DNA from: an uncultured Alphaproteobacteria bacterium
GTDB lineage: Bacteria; Pseudomonadota; Alphaproteobacteria; SP197
Assembly: GCA_958295695.1 (NCBI GenBank)
Contig: OY282363.1
Location: forward strand, 496,001-560,000
Length of the DNA: 64,000 nucleotides
Direction: 5' to 3'
Below, piece by piece: positions 35,226 to 44,045 of the stretch. A program made the position numbers and the translations under genes. The notes beneath the pieces are model-generated. The model did not search any database. It saw nothing but the letters and a program-made list of their open reading frames with translations, and had not been told where the DNA came from. Position 1 is the first letter of the stretch. Every line of letters starts with the position of its first letter.

Positions 35226-35951
35226 ATGACACGACCTCTCTGCGCCATCGTCGGGGCCGGCGAGGGCCTGGGCCGGGCGCTCGCCGCGCGGTTCGCCGCC
35301 GGAGGCTGCGATCTCGCCCTGGTGTCGCGCGGCGAGGCGGGAAGCCGCGCCGCGTCGGAGGCGGCGCGGTCGGCCGGCGCCCGGACCGGTTTCTTCGCCG
35401 CCGACGCCACCCGCCCCGAGAGCGTCGAGCGGGCGCTGGGCGAGGCCGCCGGCGGGATGGGCCGCGTCGAGGTCCTGATCTACAACGCGCGCGACCGCTT
35501 CCAGCGCCGCGCGCCGCTCGACATCGCCTACGACGAACTCGAGGAGGCGTTCCGCCTGGAGGTCGTCGGCGCGCTGGCCGCCGCCAAGGCGGTCCTGCCC
35601 ACCATGCGCGAGCGCGGACAGGGGACCCTCCTCTTCTCGAGCGCGACCGCCGCCTTCCGCGGCTCGGCCAGCCACCCGCTCTACGCCATCGGCAAGTTCG
35701 GCCTGCGCGCGCTGGCCCAGAGCCTCGCCAGGGCCTACGCGAGGGATGGGGCGCACGTCGCGCACATGCGGCTCGACTGCGATCTCGACACGCCGCTCAT
35801 GCGCGAACTCTACGGCGACGCCTACGAGCCCGGCGTCCTGGCCGATCCCGACGCCGTCGCCGAGACCTACTGGTGGGTCCACCGCCAGCCCAGGGCCGCC
35901 TGGAGCAACGAGGTCGAGGTCCGCCCCCACACGGAGACGTGGACCTACTGA
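35226..35951 (+). CDS. Short-chain dehydrogenase/reductase
   Basis: The 241-residue protein has GAGEGLGRALAARFA (a GxGxG cofactor loop), a partly altered LIYNARDRF in place of the usual NAG motif, and catalytic LFSSATAAFRGSASHPLYAIGKFGL (Ser and YxxxK). A missing NAG asparagine-glycine would weaken cofactor binding, but the active site is intact. A GGAGG site precedes the ATG. It probably acts with the upstream CmcJ/NvfI-like oxidoreductase, possibly oxidising its hydroxylated product. Confidence 0.85.
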   Translation: MTRPLCAIVGAGEGLGRALAARFAAGGCDLALVSRGEAGSRAASEAARSAGARTGFFAADATRPESVERALGEAAGGMGRVEVLIYNARDRFQRRAPLDIAYDELEEAFRLEVVGALAAAKAVLPTMRERGQGTLLFSSATAAFRGSASHPLYAIGKFGLRALAQSLARAYARDGAHVAHMRLDCDLDTPLMRELYGDAYEPGVLADPDAVAETYWWVHRQPRAAWSNEVEVRPHTETWTY

Positions 35952-35960
35952 CGGCCGTTC

Positions 35961-36752
35961 TCAGTCCAGCAGTTCGACCGGGTCGCCCACCCGGAACATG
36001 CCCTCCACCAGCGCGGCGGCGTAGACGCCGGTGTAGCCGTCGTGGGCCTTGGCGATGTGGGACAGGATCGCGGGGTCGCGCTCGGCGGTGTCGGGATCGA
36101 GGGTGACCATGGCGCAGCGCGGGTCCCGCTCCAGCACGGCGACCACGACCTTCTCGCCGAGCTTGAGCCGCCGGCCGACGAAGGCGTCCTCCGCGAAGCC
36201 CGCGCCGCCGGAGAGGTCGAGGTAGACGTTGGCGCGGAACCGCCGCTTGTCGACCGGCCGGCCGGTCTCGCGCTCCAGCCGGGCGACGGTCTGCAGCGAG
36301 CACAGCGAGAGAGGGCGGCAGTCGGTCATGGCGCGCTCCGAGCGCACGACCGAGAGGGTGTGGCGGCGGCCGATGGCCTCGTTCAGCCGTTCGGCCAGCC
36401 GGGGGTCGTCGACCGCGAGGACCTCGCCGCCGGGCGTCTCGACGTCGACCGCGAGACCCTCCCGGTCGGCGTAAACCGGCGTCAGGCCCGGCGCCTCGGA
36501 TTCCGCCTCGGCCAGGTTGGGCGGCCGGGCCGCCAGTTCGGGATGGCGGAAGCGCGGGCGGTAGAGCACCATGCGCCGCTGCTCGCGGCCCGTGAGCCAG
36601 GGGAAGCCGGGCGCGGCCTCCTCGCTCCCGAAGGCGTGGAGGCGGTCGCCGTAGACGCCGGCGAAGCCGAGATAGCATTCCCGCGGCGCCTCGCCCCGCA
36701 TGCTCTTGACCGGATAGCGCCACAGGCTCTCGACGGTCCCGACCGCGGTCAT
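35961..36752 (-). CDS. MOSC-domain protein with MOSC N-terminal beta-barrel (YcbX/mARC-like)
   Basis: The 263-residue protein begins with the MOSC_N barrel (VGTVESLWRYPVKSMRGE, then ECYLGFAGVYGDRLHAF). It continues into the MOSC domain with FRANVYLDLSGGAGFAEDAFVGRRLKLGE and ERDPRCAMVTLDPDT. The cysteine in PRCAM corresponds to the molybdenum-cofactor ligand of YcbX and mARC, which reduce N-hydroxylated compounds. The ATG at 36752 has GGGGAGG upstream. Starting further upstream would translate the neighbouring tRNA-Leu and is wrong. Confidence 0.87.
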   Translation of the reverse strand: MTAVGTVESLWRYPVKSMRGEAPRECYLGFAGVYGDRLHAFGSEEAAPGFPWLTGREQRRMVLYRPRFRHPELAARPPNLAEAESEAPGLTPVYADREGLAVDVETPGGEVLAVDDPRLAERLNEAIGRRHTLSVVRSERAMTDCRPLSLCSLQTVARLERETGRPVDKRRFRANVYLDLSGGAGFAEDAFVGRRLKLGEKVVVAVLERDPRCAMVTLDPDTAERDPAILSHIAKAHDGYTGVYAAALVEGMFRVGDPVELLD

Positions 36753-36863
36753 GGCGCACGCCTCCCCGTATCGCGTCCGTCCCCGGCGGACGCGCCATGG
36801 CTTCCTCGCCGCTCGCGGCCTGTCGCGAACCCGTCGGGGACCGGGCCCGCTCCGGCCGCGGTC

Positions 36864-36950
36864 TGGTGCCCCTGGAGGGACTCGAACCCCCACTCCGTCG
36901 CCGGAAGCAGATTTTGAGTCTGCCGCGTCTACCGGTTCCGCCACAGGGGC
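36864..36950 (-). tRNA. tRNA-Leu(CAA)
   Basis: On the minus strand the cloverleaf starts GCCCCTGTGG and ends CCAGGGGCACCA, so CCA is encoded. The anticodon stem-loop GCAGA-CTCAAAA-TCTGC gives anticodon CAA. A long variable arm (TTCCGGCGACGGA) fits the class II leucine tRNA. The T-loop TTCGAGTC is intact. Confidence 0.95.
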
Positions 36951-36987
36951 GCCGCGGCGGCGACCATGGGCCGGGGGCCGGGCGCGG

Positions 36988-38202
36988 TCAAGCGCCCCGC
37001 ATCCGGGTCTTGGCGGGATCGACGAAGGGCACGCGATGGACCGCGGCGGGCCGCGGCCCGTCCGGCGTCGCGATCGTCAGGGGGGCGCCCTCCGCCGTGC
37101 GGCCGGGCGGGACCATGGCGTAGCCGATGGTGCGCTCCAGGGCGGAGGACCACACCGCGCAGGTCGCGTAGCCGATTTCGGCGTCGCCGTCCGTGACGGG
37201 CCAGGGAAAACTCTTCGAACGCCGCGATATCTCCGTCCAAAGCGCGGCGTCGCCGTCCGCGGCGGGCGGGGGAAGGCCCTCGCGCCCCGCGTCGAACCGT
37301 TCCCCGGAGGCGTAGCCCACCAGCTTGCGGGCGACGCCCTCGGCCGCGATCCGGGCGAGCGCCTCGCGCCCGATGAACGGCGACGCCTTGCCGAAGTCCA
37401 CAAAGCGGTCCAGGCCGAGCTCGAACGGGTTGTGCGGCGGGCAGGCCTCGAGGGACGTGTCGAGGATGCCCGCCTCGACGCGCCTGACGTTGGACGTGCC
37501 GGTCGCCGTGAGGCCGAAGGGCCTGCCGGCCTCGAGGATCCTGTCCCACAGCTCCACGCCCCGGCCGAAGTCGGTGAGATAGACCTCGTAGCCCCGTTCG
37601 CCGGTCCAGCCCGTGCGGGTGACGACGAGCGCCATGCCGTCGAGCTCCACCCGGGCGAGGCGGTAGAACTTCAGTCCGGAGACCGCCTCGCCGAAGAGCG
37701 CGTGGACGACGTCCCGCGAGGTCGGTCCCTGGATCTGGAGCGGCGACGCCTCGGCCAGGTCGACGTCCACCGCCATGCCGAGGCCCGCGGCGCAGCCCCG
37801 GATCCAGCCGAGGTCGCCCGAGAGCCAGAAGCGGTTTTCCTCCAGCCGCAGGATGACCGAATCCATCAGCACGCGCCCCTCCCGGTCGCACAGGATCGCG
37901 TAGCGGCACCGGCCCACGGCGCATTTCGTCATGTCGCGGGTCAGCAGGCGGTCGACGTAGGCCGCGGCGTCCGGGCCGGCGATCTCGACCGGCCGTTCGA
38001 CGGGCGGATCGAACAGGACCGAGGCCGTGGTCAGCTTCTCGTATTCCACGTCCGCGTCCAGCAGGCGCAGCGGGTAGTAGACCTCGTGCGAGATCGTGTA
38101 GGCGGCCTGGATGTACTGGCGGCAACCGTCGCGCAGCGTGGCCTCGTGGAACGGGGAACGGCGCACGCTGCGCGGCGCCACGAGGGTCGGTTCGTCGGGC
38201 AT
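36988..38202 (-). CDS. Aminomethyltransferase (GcvT)-family, DmdA-like protein
   Basis: The 404-residue protein has the folate-binding GcvT fold: VERPVEIAGPDAAAYVDRLLTRDMTKCAVGRCRYAILCDREG, then VTRTGWTGERGYEVYLTDFGRGVELWDRILEAG, and the GCV_T C-terminal barrel (FPWPVTDGDAEIGYATCAVWSSALERTIGYAMVPP). The internal Y..RTGWTGERGYEV block is common to GcvT and dimethylsulfoniopropionate demethylase (DmdA). Non-GcvT members demethylate methylated amines or sulfonium compounds using tetrahydrofolate. No other glycine-cleavage genes are nearby, which argues against GcvT itself. A GGAAGG site supports the ATG at 38202. Confidence 0.8.
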   Translation of the reverse strand: MPDEPTLVAPRSVRRSPFHEATLRDGCRQYIQAAYTISHEVYYPLRLLDADVEYEKLTTASVLFDPPVERPVEIAGPDAAAYVDRLLTRDMTKCAVGRCRYAILCDREGRVLMDSVILRLEENRFWLSGDLGWIRGCAAGLGMAVDVDLAEASPLQIQGPTSRDVVHALFGEAVSGLKFYRLARVELDGMALVVTRTGWTGERGYEVYLTDFGRGVELWDRILEAGRPFGLTATGTSNVRRVEAGILDTSLEACPPHNPFELGLDRFVDFGKASPFIGREALARIAAEGVARKLVGYASGERFDAGREGLPPPAADGDAALWTEISRRSKSFPWPVTDGDAEIGYATCAVWSSALERTIGYAMVPPGRTAEGAPLTIATPDGPRPAAVHRVPFVDPAKTRMRGA

Positions 38203-38446
38203 GGGACCTTCCGGTTGGGGAAAGAAGCGGAAAGAGGCGCTCCGGGCGCCGGCGCCTTGAAGGTCGCGCCGTTCCCGCCGCGGCCGCCGCCCTCGGGCGA
38301 GGCGGCCATGGCGCGCCCTCCGGAGGGCGCGGGCGGCGATGTTACCGGTTTCGGGGCGCCGGAGTCACGTCTCCGCGCGCCGGCCGGGGGCGCGCGCGAC
38401 GGTCCGCGGTTGCCCGCCGGGGTCCGCCCGCGATAGATCGAGTCCC

Positions 38447-38929
38447 ATGGACCCCCGCGACATCCCCCAGTTCGGCGCCAGGGCGCCGGGCGTAATCTAC
38501 GGTCCGCGCCCCGGCGCCTACGGCGTGGCGGTCGACGCGGCGGGCCGGCTGCTCGTGTGCCTGCGGTCCCAGGGCAGGGTCGTGCTGCCCGGCGGCGGCC
38601 TCGCCGAGGGCGAGTCGCCCGAGGCGGGCGTCGCGCGCGAGGTCGCCGAGGAGACGGGCCACCGCGTGCTCGGGGCCGAACCGCTGTGCCGCGCGCGCCA
38701 GTACCACACGCACCGCGGCGGCAAGGAGCCGGTCAACAAGCTCTGCCACTTCTTCCGCGTCGAGGTGGCGCCCGATCCCGCTCTCGCGGCCGAAGACGAC
38801 CACGAGGCCGTATGGCTCTTCCCCCGGCGCGTCCTCGCCCGGCTGACCTACGGCAGCCACCGGTGGGCCGTCGAGAGGGCGCTGGACCCGGTCGGGAGAG
38901 GGGACGGCGGTCCGCTCGGGGCCGGTTGA
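38447..38929 (+). CDS. Nudix hydrolase
   Basis: The 160-residue protein has a complete Nudix box: GGGLAEGESPEAGVAREVAEETGHRV (Gx5Ex7REVxEExG), about residues 46-68, with all catalytic glutamates. The substrate loop RQYHTHRGGKEPVNKLCHFFRV is not diagnostic. It would hydrolyse a nucleoside diphosphate linked to another moiety. The upstream 244 bp between it and the divergent GcvT-like gene hold no gene. The ATG at 38447 has no strong ribosome-binding site. Confidence 0.85.
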   Translation: MDPRDIPQFGARAPGVIYGPRPGAYGVAVDAAGRLLVCLRSQGRVVLPGGGLAEGESPEAGVAREVAEETGHRVLGAEPLCRARQYHTHRGGKEPVNKLCHFFRVEVAPDPALAAEDDHEAVWLFPRRVLARLTYGSHRWAVERALDPVGRGDGGPLGAG

Positions 38930-39039
38930 AGGCCCCGCCGCCCCGGCGCGGGCCCGGTGGATCCGGCGGCGTGAGCGGTCCGTGGCGGGAGTCCTGTTCT
39001 TCGGCGTCGGCGCGGGGCCATTGCATGACGCTTTCTTCG

Positions 39040-39058
39040 GTTATCACGATCCGATAAC
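39040..39058 (+). promoter_or_regulatory. Candidate operator of the DUF6516/HTH pair
   Basis: GTTATC (39040-39045) and GATAAC (39053-39058) are perfect inverted repeats separated by 7 bp. They end 8 bp before the first gene of the pair. The DNA around it is AT-rich for this genome, as a promoter would be. The HTH protein encoded second is the likely ligand. Confidence 0.5.
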
Positions 39059-39066
39059 ATAACGCG

Positions 39067-39438
39067 ATGACCGGGTTTGACCGCGACCCTGGGCTCGACA
39101 CGCTGCTGGAGCTTCACGGCCTGACCCTGTTCGTGGACGATGTCGGGCATTGGGTGAAGTTCGTCGCGCGGCGCGTCGGCGTCACGGTGGAACGGCCGCA
39201 CGGACTCGGCTATTCGCTGACGTTGCACGCACCGGATGGAACGAGGCTCGTCGGCTTCGACAATGCGCATCCGGTGAGGGACCGGCGAGGTCCGGGAAGG
39301 CGGAAACGCGGCGGGAGCGACCACAGACACCGGCTGAGAACCGTCCGGCCCTACGATTACAAGGACGCCGCCGCGCTTCTCGAGGATTTCTGGAACGAGG
39401 TGGACGCGGTTCTGAAGGAAAGGGGATCGATCTCGTGA
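39067..39438 (+). CDS. DUF6516-family protein, probable toxin of a toxin-antitoxin pair
   Basis: The 123-residue protein has LDTLLELHGLTLFVDDVGHWVKFVARRVG, PHGLGYSLTLHAPDGTRLVGFDNAH, HRLRTVRPYDYKDAAALLEDFWNEVDAVL, the order of DUF6516 proteins. They are small partners of HTH regulators in toxin-antitoxin-like loci. The FDNAHPV..R and RPYDY motifs are probably functional, but the biochemical activity is not known to me. The GTGA overlap with the HTH gene and an upstream operator support one operon. It sits directly before the restriction-modification operon. Confidence 0.7.
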   Translation: MTGFDRDPGLDTLLELHGLTLFVDDVGHWVKFVARRVGVTVERPHGLGYSLTLHAPDGTRLVGFDNAHPVRDRRGPGRRKRGGSDHRHRLRTVRPYDYKDAAALLEDFWNEVDAVLKERGSIS

Positions 39439-39815
39439 AAACCCTGACGATCGGCGTCGCCGGCTACGACCGGATGAAGACGCGCACCATGGAGATCGCC
39501 CGTGGCGAACGCAAGCCGACCGAGGGCGAGCCGAGCGTGTGGTTCACCTCCGTGGAGAGCTTCGCGAAGGTTCTCTCGCGGCGCAACCGGGAGCTTTTGG
39601 GGCTGATCGCCCGCGAGAAGCCGGCCTCGCTCACCGAATTGGCGGCGCTCGCGGGGCGAAACAAGTCGAACCTGTCGCGCACGCTCAAGACGATGTCGCG
39701 CTACGGCCTCGTGGAACTGCGGGAAGGACGGCGCGGCGCGCTGATCCCGCGGGTTCCGTACGACCGCGTGAGACTCGACCTCCCGTTGACCTCCACGCCG
39801 CGGCGGGCGGCGTGA
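39435..39815 (+). CDS. HTH-domain antitoxin/transcriptional regulator
   Basis: The 126-residue protein has a winged helix: RNRELLGLIAREKPASLTELAALAGRNKSNLSRTLKTMSRYGLVELREG. The N-terminal part (TIGVAGYDRMKTRTMEIARGERKP, then WFTSVESFAKVLS) matches predicted regulators paired with DUF6516 proteins. It begins at GTG 39435, overlapping the stop of the upstream gene by four bases. It is expected to neutralise its partner and bind the GTTATC/GATAAC operator. The next gene is the DNA methyltransferase 157 bp on. Confidence 0.75.
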   Translation: MKTLTIGVAGYDRMKTRTMEIARGERKPTEGEPSVWFTSVESFAKVLSRRNRELLGLIAREKPASLTELAALAGRNKSNLSRTLKTMSRYGLVELREGRRGALIPRVPYDRVRLDLPLTSTPRRAA

Positions 39816-39972
39816 GCCCCGGCGCGGCGCGTCCTGAAAGCCGCATCGACCGCGTGCGCGCGGAGTTCCGGGCCGTCCGGCGGCGCCGTGTCCGGTTGCC
39901 TTCCGGCGCGCGGATTTGGTAGAACGATTCGGCAACGCGAAAGCGTTTCGGCATCCGGTCGGGAGTCCGTCC

Positions 39973-42900
39973 TTGAGCAAGTCCAGATCTGGCGGGACCG
40001 AGGGGTCCGCCGCGCGTCCCGCTCCGGACTCCGGCGAGACGTTCGAGCGGTTGAAATGCGTGCTGCGGGAGATGTTCCAGCTCGACCGCGGCGATCTGGA
40101 TTTCGGCCTCTACCGCGTGATGACCGTGAAGGCGGGCGAGATCGAGGCGTTCCTCGACCGCGACCTTCTGCCCCAGGTGAAGGACGCCCTGGCCGGCGTC
40201 GCGGACGGGGAGCGGGCGCGGACCCGGGCCGAGCTCGACGAGACGGTCGAGCGGCTCACCGCGCTCGAGGCGCCCGTCGAGGACAACGAAAAAGTCCGCG
40301 CCCTGCGCGCCAGGCTGGCGGGGGCGACGGACGACGCGGAGGCCGAGGCCGATGTCTACGGCCATCTCGCCGACTTCTTCGGCCGCTACTACCGCGAGGG
40401 CGATTTCATGTCCTTGCGGCGCTATTCGGGCGGCGGTGGGCCGACCTACCTGATTCCCTACGACGGCGAGGAGGTGAAGCTGCACTGGGCCAACGCCGAC
40501 CAGTACTACATCAAGACCGCCGAGAACTACGCTTCCTACGCCTTCACGTGCGGCGGGGACGCGCGCCGCGTCCGCTTCGAGATCGCGGCGGCCGACAACG
40601 AGAGGGACAACGTCAAGGAGGCCGCGGGCGCCCGGCGCCGCTTCGTGCCGGCGAAGGGCGGCGACGCGGTCGCGCTCGACGGCGGCGACCTGCTGGTCCG
40701 CTTCGAGCACCGGCCGCTGACCGACGCCGAGAAGAAGAGGTGGCCGGGCAACGGCGCCCGGCAACAGGACCGGATCGACGCGGACTCGGCGGCGCGGATC
40801 CTGGAGGCGGCGGAACGGCTGGGGCCGGACTGGCGGGCGGCGCTGGCCGCCCCGGCGCCGACCGGGGCCGACCCCGAACGCACGCTGCTGGCCAGGCACG
40901 TCGCGCGCTACACGGCGAAGAACAGCTTCGACTACTTCATCCACAAGGACCTGGGCGGCTTCCTGCGCCGCGAGCTCGACCTGTACCTGAAGACCGAGGT
41001 CCTGAACGTGGACGACCTGGCGGCGGACGACGCCGGCCGGCTGCGCCGGGCGCTGGCGCGGATGCGCGCCGTCCGCCATGTCGGCGGGAAGATCGTCGAC
41101 TTCCTGGCGCAACTGGAGGACTTTCAGAAGCGCCTCTGGCTCAAGAAGAAGTTCGTGCTGGAGACGCAATGGTGCGTGACGCTGGATCGCGCGCCCGAGG
41201 CGCTCCGGCCGGAGATCGCCGCCAACGAGGCGCAGCGCCGGGAGTGGGCGGACCTGTTCGCCATCGACGGGATCGCGGATGGCGGCGGCGGCGAGGCCCG
41301 CGGCGGGCCGTCGTTCGGGGAGGCGCCGGCGCTCTGGGCCGGCGAGACCGGCGACGGCGAACCCTTGGGCGCCGCGTTCCTCGAGGCGAACCCGCGTCTG
41401 GTGCTGGACACGCGCCACTTCGACGCGGATTTCAGGGACCGCCTGCTGGCCGCGCTCTCCGACGCGGGCCCGCTGGACGAGCGGACCGACGGGCTGCTGG
41501 TCCACGGCGAGAACTTCCAGGCGCTGAACCTGTTGCAAGCGCGCTATGCGGGGCAGGTGCAGTGCGTGTATATCGATCCGCCGTACAACACAGGCGACTC
41601 GGAAATCCTTTACAAGAACGGGTATCTGAGGTCTTCATGGCTATCCTTGATGGCCAACCACTTCGGATGTCTTCAAAATATCCTTTCGCGTGATTCCGTG
41701 CTTTACATTGCTATTGACGATTTTGAGATGGCGAATCTATCGAAATTGGTAGACACGCAATGCCCATGGATGCGACGCGAGATGATCGTAGTCAACCACC
41801 ATCCTCAAGGAGGAAAAGCGAAAACCTTGGCAAGTACCCATGAATATATGTTGGTGTGCATTCCCATAACATCGGACAAGACACTTGCTGGAAGACTGAA
41901 AAACGGTGATGTAGAATTGCGACCTTTCAAACGCAGTGGAACCGCTGAGAGCAATTTCCGCTATGCACGGCCAAACAGCTTCTATGCTATTCTAGTAGAA
42001 CCGGATTCTCAAAGGGTTGTAGGATTGGAACCACCGCCTTCTGGAGATTATCCAACCAGCCGGTCAGAAGACGGCCATATCAGAGTCTATCCAATTGGCG
42101 CTCAAGGCGATGAACGGGTTTGGCGGCGATCTCATGAGTCATGCAGAGAACTTGTTGAAAGTGGCAAATTGGTTTGCTCCAACAGAAGCACGATCTATCA
42201 GAAGATTGAAGCTGGAGAGCGTAGGGCGGCTTTATTTAGTAACTGGATAGGTCCACGATACAATGCAGGAACATTCGGCGCCAACTTGCTAAGCGACATT
42301 ATTGGGAAACCCAATCCTTTCCCTTATCCCAAGTCGATACACACGGTAGGCGATGCTGTGTTTGCGGCCGGCCTCGATAATGGTGCGCCTGTAATGGACT
42401 ACTTCGCCGGGTCCGGGACCACCGGCCATGCGGTCGTCAACCTGAACCGCGAGGACGGCGGCGGGCGCAAGTACATCCTGGTCGAGATGGGCGACCATTT
42501 CGACACGGTGATGCTGCCGCGCCTCAAGAAGGTCGTTTATGCGCCGGACTGGAAGGAGGGCAGGCCGGCCGCGCGCGACAAGGGCGTGTCGCAGGTCATG
42601 AAGTACGTCCGCCTCGAATCCTACGAGGACACGCTGGACGGGCTGGTCCTGACGCCGCCGGACGGCGGCCTTCTGGCGGCGAACGATCCCGCGCTGGTCG
42701 AGGACTACCGGCTGCGCTACGCGCTGGACGCGGAGACCGCCTCCAGCCCCTGCCTCGCCGGGCCGCGCGCCTTCGCCGATCCCTTCGTCTACACGCTCTC
42801 CGTCGTGCGCGACGGCGCGCGCCGCGACGCGCCGGTGGACCTGCCCGAGACCTTCAACCTCCTGCTCGGCCTCGACGTCGAATCCCGCCGCCGCCTCGGC

Positions 42901-43158
42901 GCCGTGCTCGCCATCGCCGGCCGGGACGCGCGAGGCCGGCGTTGCCTCGTCCTCTGGCGCAACCTGGAGGCGACGGACAACGCCGCGCTCAACCGCTGGT
43001 TCGCCGGACATCGGGCCCGCTTCCCCGACCCGCTCGACCTCGTCTACGCCAACGGCGACCACACCCTGAACGCCATCCGCCGAAAGGGCGAAACCTGGAC
43101 CGCCGAGACCATCGAACCCCTGTTCCGCGAACTGATGTTCGAGGAGGGCGGGCGATGA
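39973..43158 (+). CDS. mod: Type III-like restriction-modification DNA methyltransferase (Mod), beta class
   Basis: The 1061-residue protein has an approximately 500-residue N-terminal region starting ETFERLKCVLREMFQLDRGDLDFGLYRVM. Motif IV DPPYNTGD follows at about 535-542, and motif I FAGSGTTGHAVV at about 811-822. DPPY before FxGxG is the beta order of N6-adenine or N4-cytosine methyltransferases. The stretch between the motifs (nt 41590-42390) is the target-recognition part. It is strongly AT-rich: I counted 38% G+C at 41701-41760 against 70% at 40981-41040. It should methylate one strand of an asymmetric site. TTG 39973 is preferred because GGGAG lies upstream and homologues start close by. 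The stop overlaps the AbiJ-like gene (ATGA). Confidence 0.85.
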   Translation: MSKSRSGGTEGSAARPAPDSGETFERLKCVLREMFQLDRGDLDFGLYRVMTVKAGEIEAFLDRDLLPQVKDALAGVADGERARTRAELDETVERLTALEAPVEDNEKVRALRARLAGATDDAEAEADVYGHLADFFGRYYREGDFMSLRRYSGGGGPTYLIPYDGEEVKLHWANADQYYIKTAENYASYAFTCGGDARRVRFEIAAADNERDNVKEAAGARRRFVPAKGGDAVALDGGDLLVRFEHRPLTDAEKKRWPGNGARQQDRIDADSAARILEAAERLGPDWRAALAAPAPTGADPERTLLARHVARYTAKNSFDYFIHKDLGGFLRRELDLYLKTEVLNVDDLAADDAGRLRRALARMRAVRHVGGKIVDFLAQLEDFQKRLWLKKKFVLETQWCVTLDRAPEALRPEIAANEAQRREWADLFAIDGIADGGGGEARGGPSFGEAPALWAGETGDGEPLGAAFLEANPRLVLDTRHFDADFRDRLLAALSDAGPLDERTDGLLVHGENFQALNLLQARYAGQVQCVYIDPPYNTGDSEILYKNGYLRSSWLSLMANHFGCLQNILSRDSVLYIAIDDFEMANLSKLVDTQCPWMRREMIVVNHHPQGGKAKTLASTHEYMLVCIPITSDKTLAGRLKNGDVELRPFKRSGTAESNFRYARPNSFYAILVEPDSQRVVGLEPPPSGDYPTSRSEDGHIRVYPIGAQGDERVWRRSHESCRELVESGKLVCSNRSTIYQKIEAGERRAALFSNWIGPRYNAGTFGANLLSDIIGKPNPFPYPKSIHTVGDAVFAAGLDNGAPVMDYFAGSGTTGHAVVNLNREDGGGRKYILVEMGDHFDTVMLPRLKKVVYAPDWKEGRPAARDKGVSQVMKYVRLESYEDTLDGLVLTPPDGGLLAANDPALVEDYRLRYALDAETASSPCLAGPRAFADPFVYTLSVVRDGARRDAPVDLPETFNLLLGLDVESRRRLGAVLAIAGRDARGRRCLVLWRNLEATDNAALNRWFAGHRARFPDPLDLVYANGDHTLNAIRRKGETWTAETIEPLFRELMFEEGGR

Positions 43159-44045
43159 CCGCCGAGCGCGAAGACGTCCCGGAGCGCCTCACCTTTTCGC
43201 AACGCCACGGCTACGAGCCATTGCCGGAGCCGATGCGTCTGGAGGAAATCTCGGGCAGTTTACGGCGAGAGCTATGGAACGCAGTTCGTTTATTTCTCTT
43301 GGAAAAAACTGAAATATATAATGCTAAACGTGCAGATGTTAGATTCACAGATGCTAGATTCATCGAACGTGTTTTAGGAAGATTTACAAAACGCCCAGAA
43401 AGCCATGTTTCAACTGAATACGAAAAAGTTATGAGAGACTTCGATCTCGTTTTTGTAAACGGAAAATTCAATAATGTTCTCGATCTTTTGGAAATCATGG
43501 TTGATGAGCTATCGCATCCGGATGAGTTTGCAAGTCGGATTGGAAATTTGTTCGACAAGCACGTCGCGGCTTACTGGCTGGATATGTCGCAATACCCTTA
43601 CCGGTTCTTCCCGCGCGCGAGCGGGGAGCAGGGAGAGGCGACGCGGCAAGCCATCGAAACGGTCCGCCAAGGCGGCATGGACGGTTCGGCGACACATCTG
43701 CGTCAAGCTGCGGAACACATCAACGCCGGACAATACGCCGATTCGATCGCTGACAGCATCCATGCCGTCGAATCGGTCGCGCGCACGATCGATCCGGGGT
43801 CCGGCAAGACCCTCGGGCCGGCGTTGAAGTCCTTGGAGAGAGCCGGGGTCCTGAAACATCCGGCGCTCGGGGGAGCGTTCGAAAAGCTCTACGGCTATAC
43901 GAACGACGAACAGGGCGTCCGCCATGCTCTCTTGGACAGGGACGCTCCCGATGTCGGCCTGGACGAGGCCATGTTCATGTTCGGGGCCTGCGCCTCCTTC
44001 GCCGCCTATCTGACCGGGAAACACCGGCGGGCCGGCGGCGCATGA
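43155..44045 (+). CDS. AbiJ-NTD4-domain, HEPN-like abortive-infection-type protein
   Basis: The 296-residue protein has an N-terminal AbiJ-NTD4-type domain (about residues 12-130): LTFSQRHGYEPLPEPMRLEEISGSLRRELWNAVRLF, then FIERVLGRFTKR. The C-terminal helical domain (about 170-290) has HLRQAAEHINAGQYADSIADSIHAVESVARTI, KTLGPALKSLERAG and LYGYTNDEQGVRHALLDRD. Family members of this kind are HEPN-like. The conserved R-H pair is adjacent (VRHAL) rather than spaced as in the Rx4-6H RNase motif, so nuclease activity is uncertain. Residues about 35-135 are encoded by AT-rich DNA (38% G+C at 43321-43380). It overlaps both mod and res by four bases. Confidence 0.72.
   Translation: MTAEREDVPERLTFSQRHGYEPLPEPMRLEEISGSLRRELWNAVRLFLLEKTEIYNAKRADVRFTDARFIERVLGRFTKRPESHVSTEYEKVMRDFDLVFVNGKFNNVLDLLEIMVDELSHPDEFASRIGNLFDKHVAAYWLDMSQYPYRFFPRASGEQGEATRQAIETVRQGGMDGSATHLRQAAEHINAGQYADSIADSIHAVESVARTIDPGSGKTLGPALKSLERAGVLKHPALGGAFEKLYGYTNDEQGVRHALLDRDAPDVGLDEAMFMFGACASFAAYLTGKHRRAGGA

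Noticed and set aside
36753-36944. N-terminal extension of the MOSC protein
   Set aside because: It would translate part of tRNA-Leu and GC-rich spacer; the ATG at 36752 has a good ribosome-binding site.
36988-38202. True glycine-cleavage GcvT
   Set aside because: No gcvH or gcvP nearby, and the sequence groups by motif with DmdA-like and other folate-dependent demethylases.
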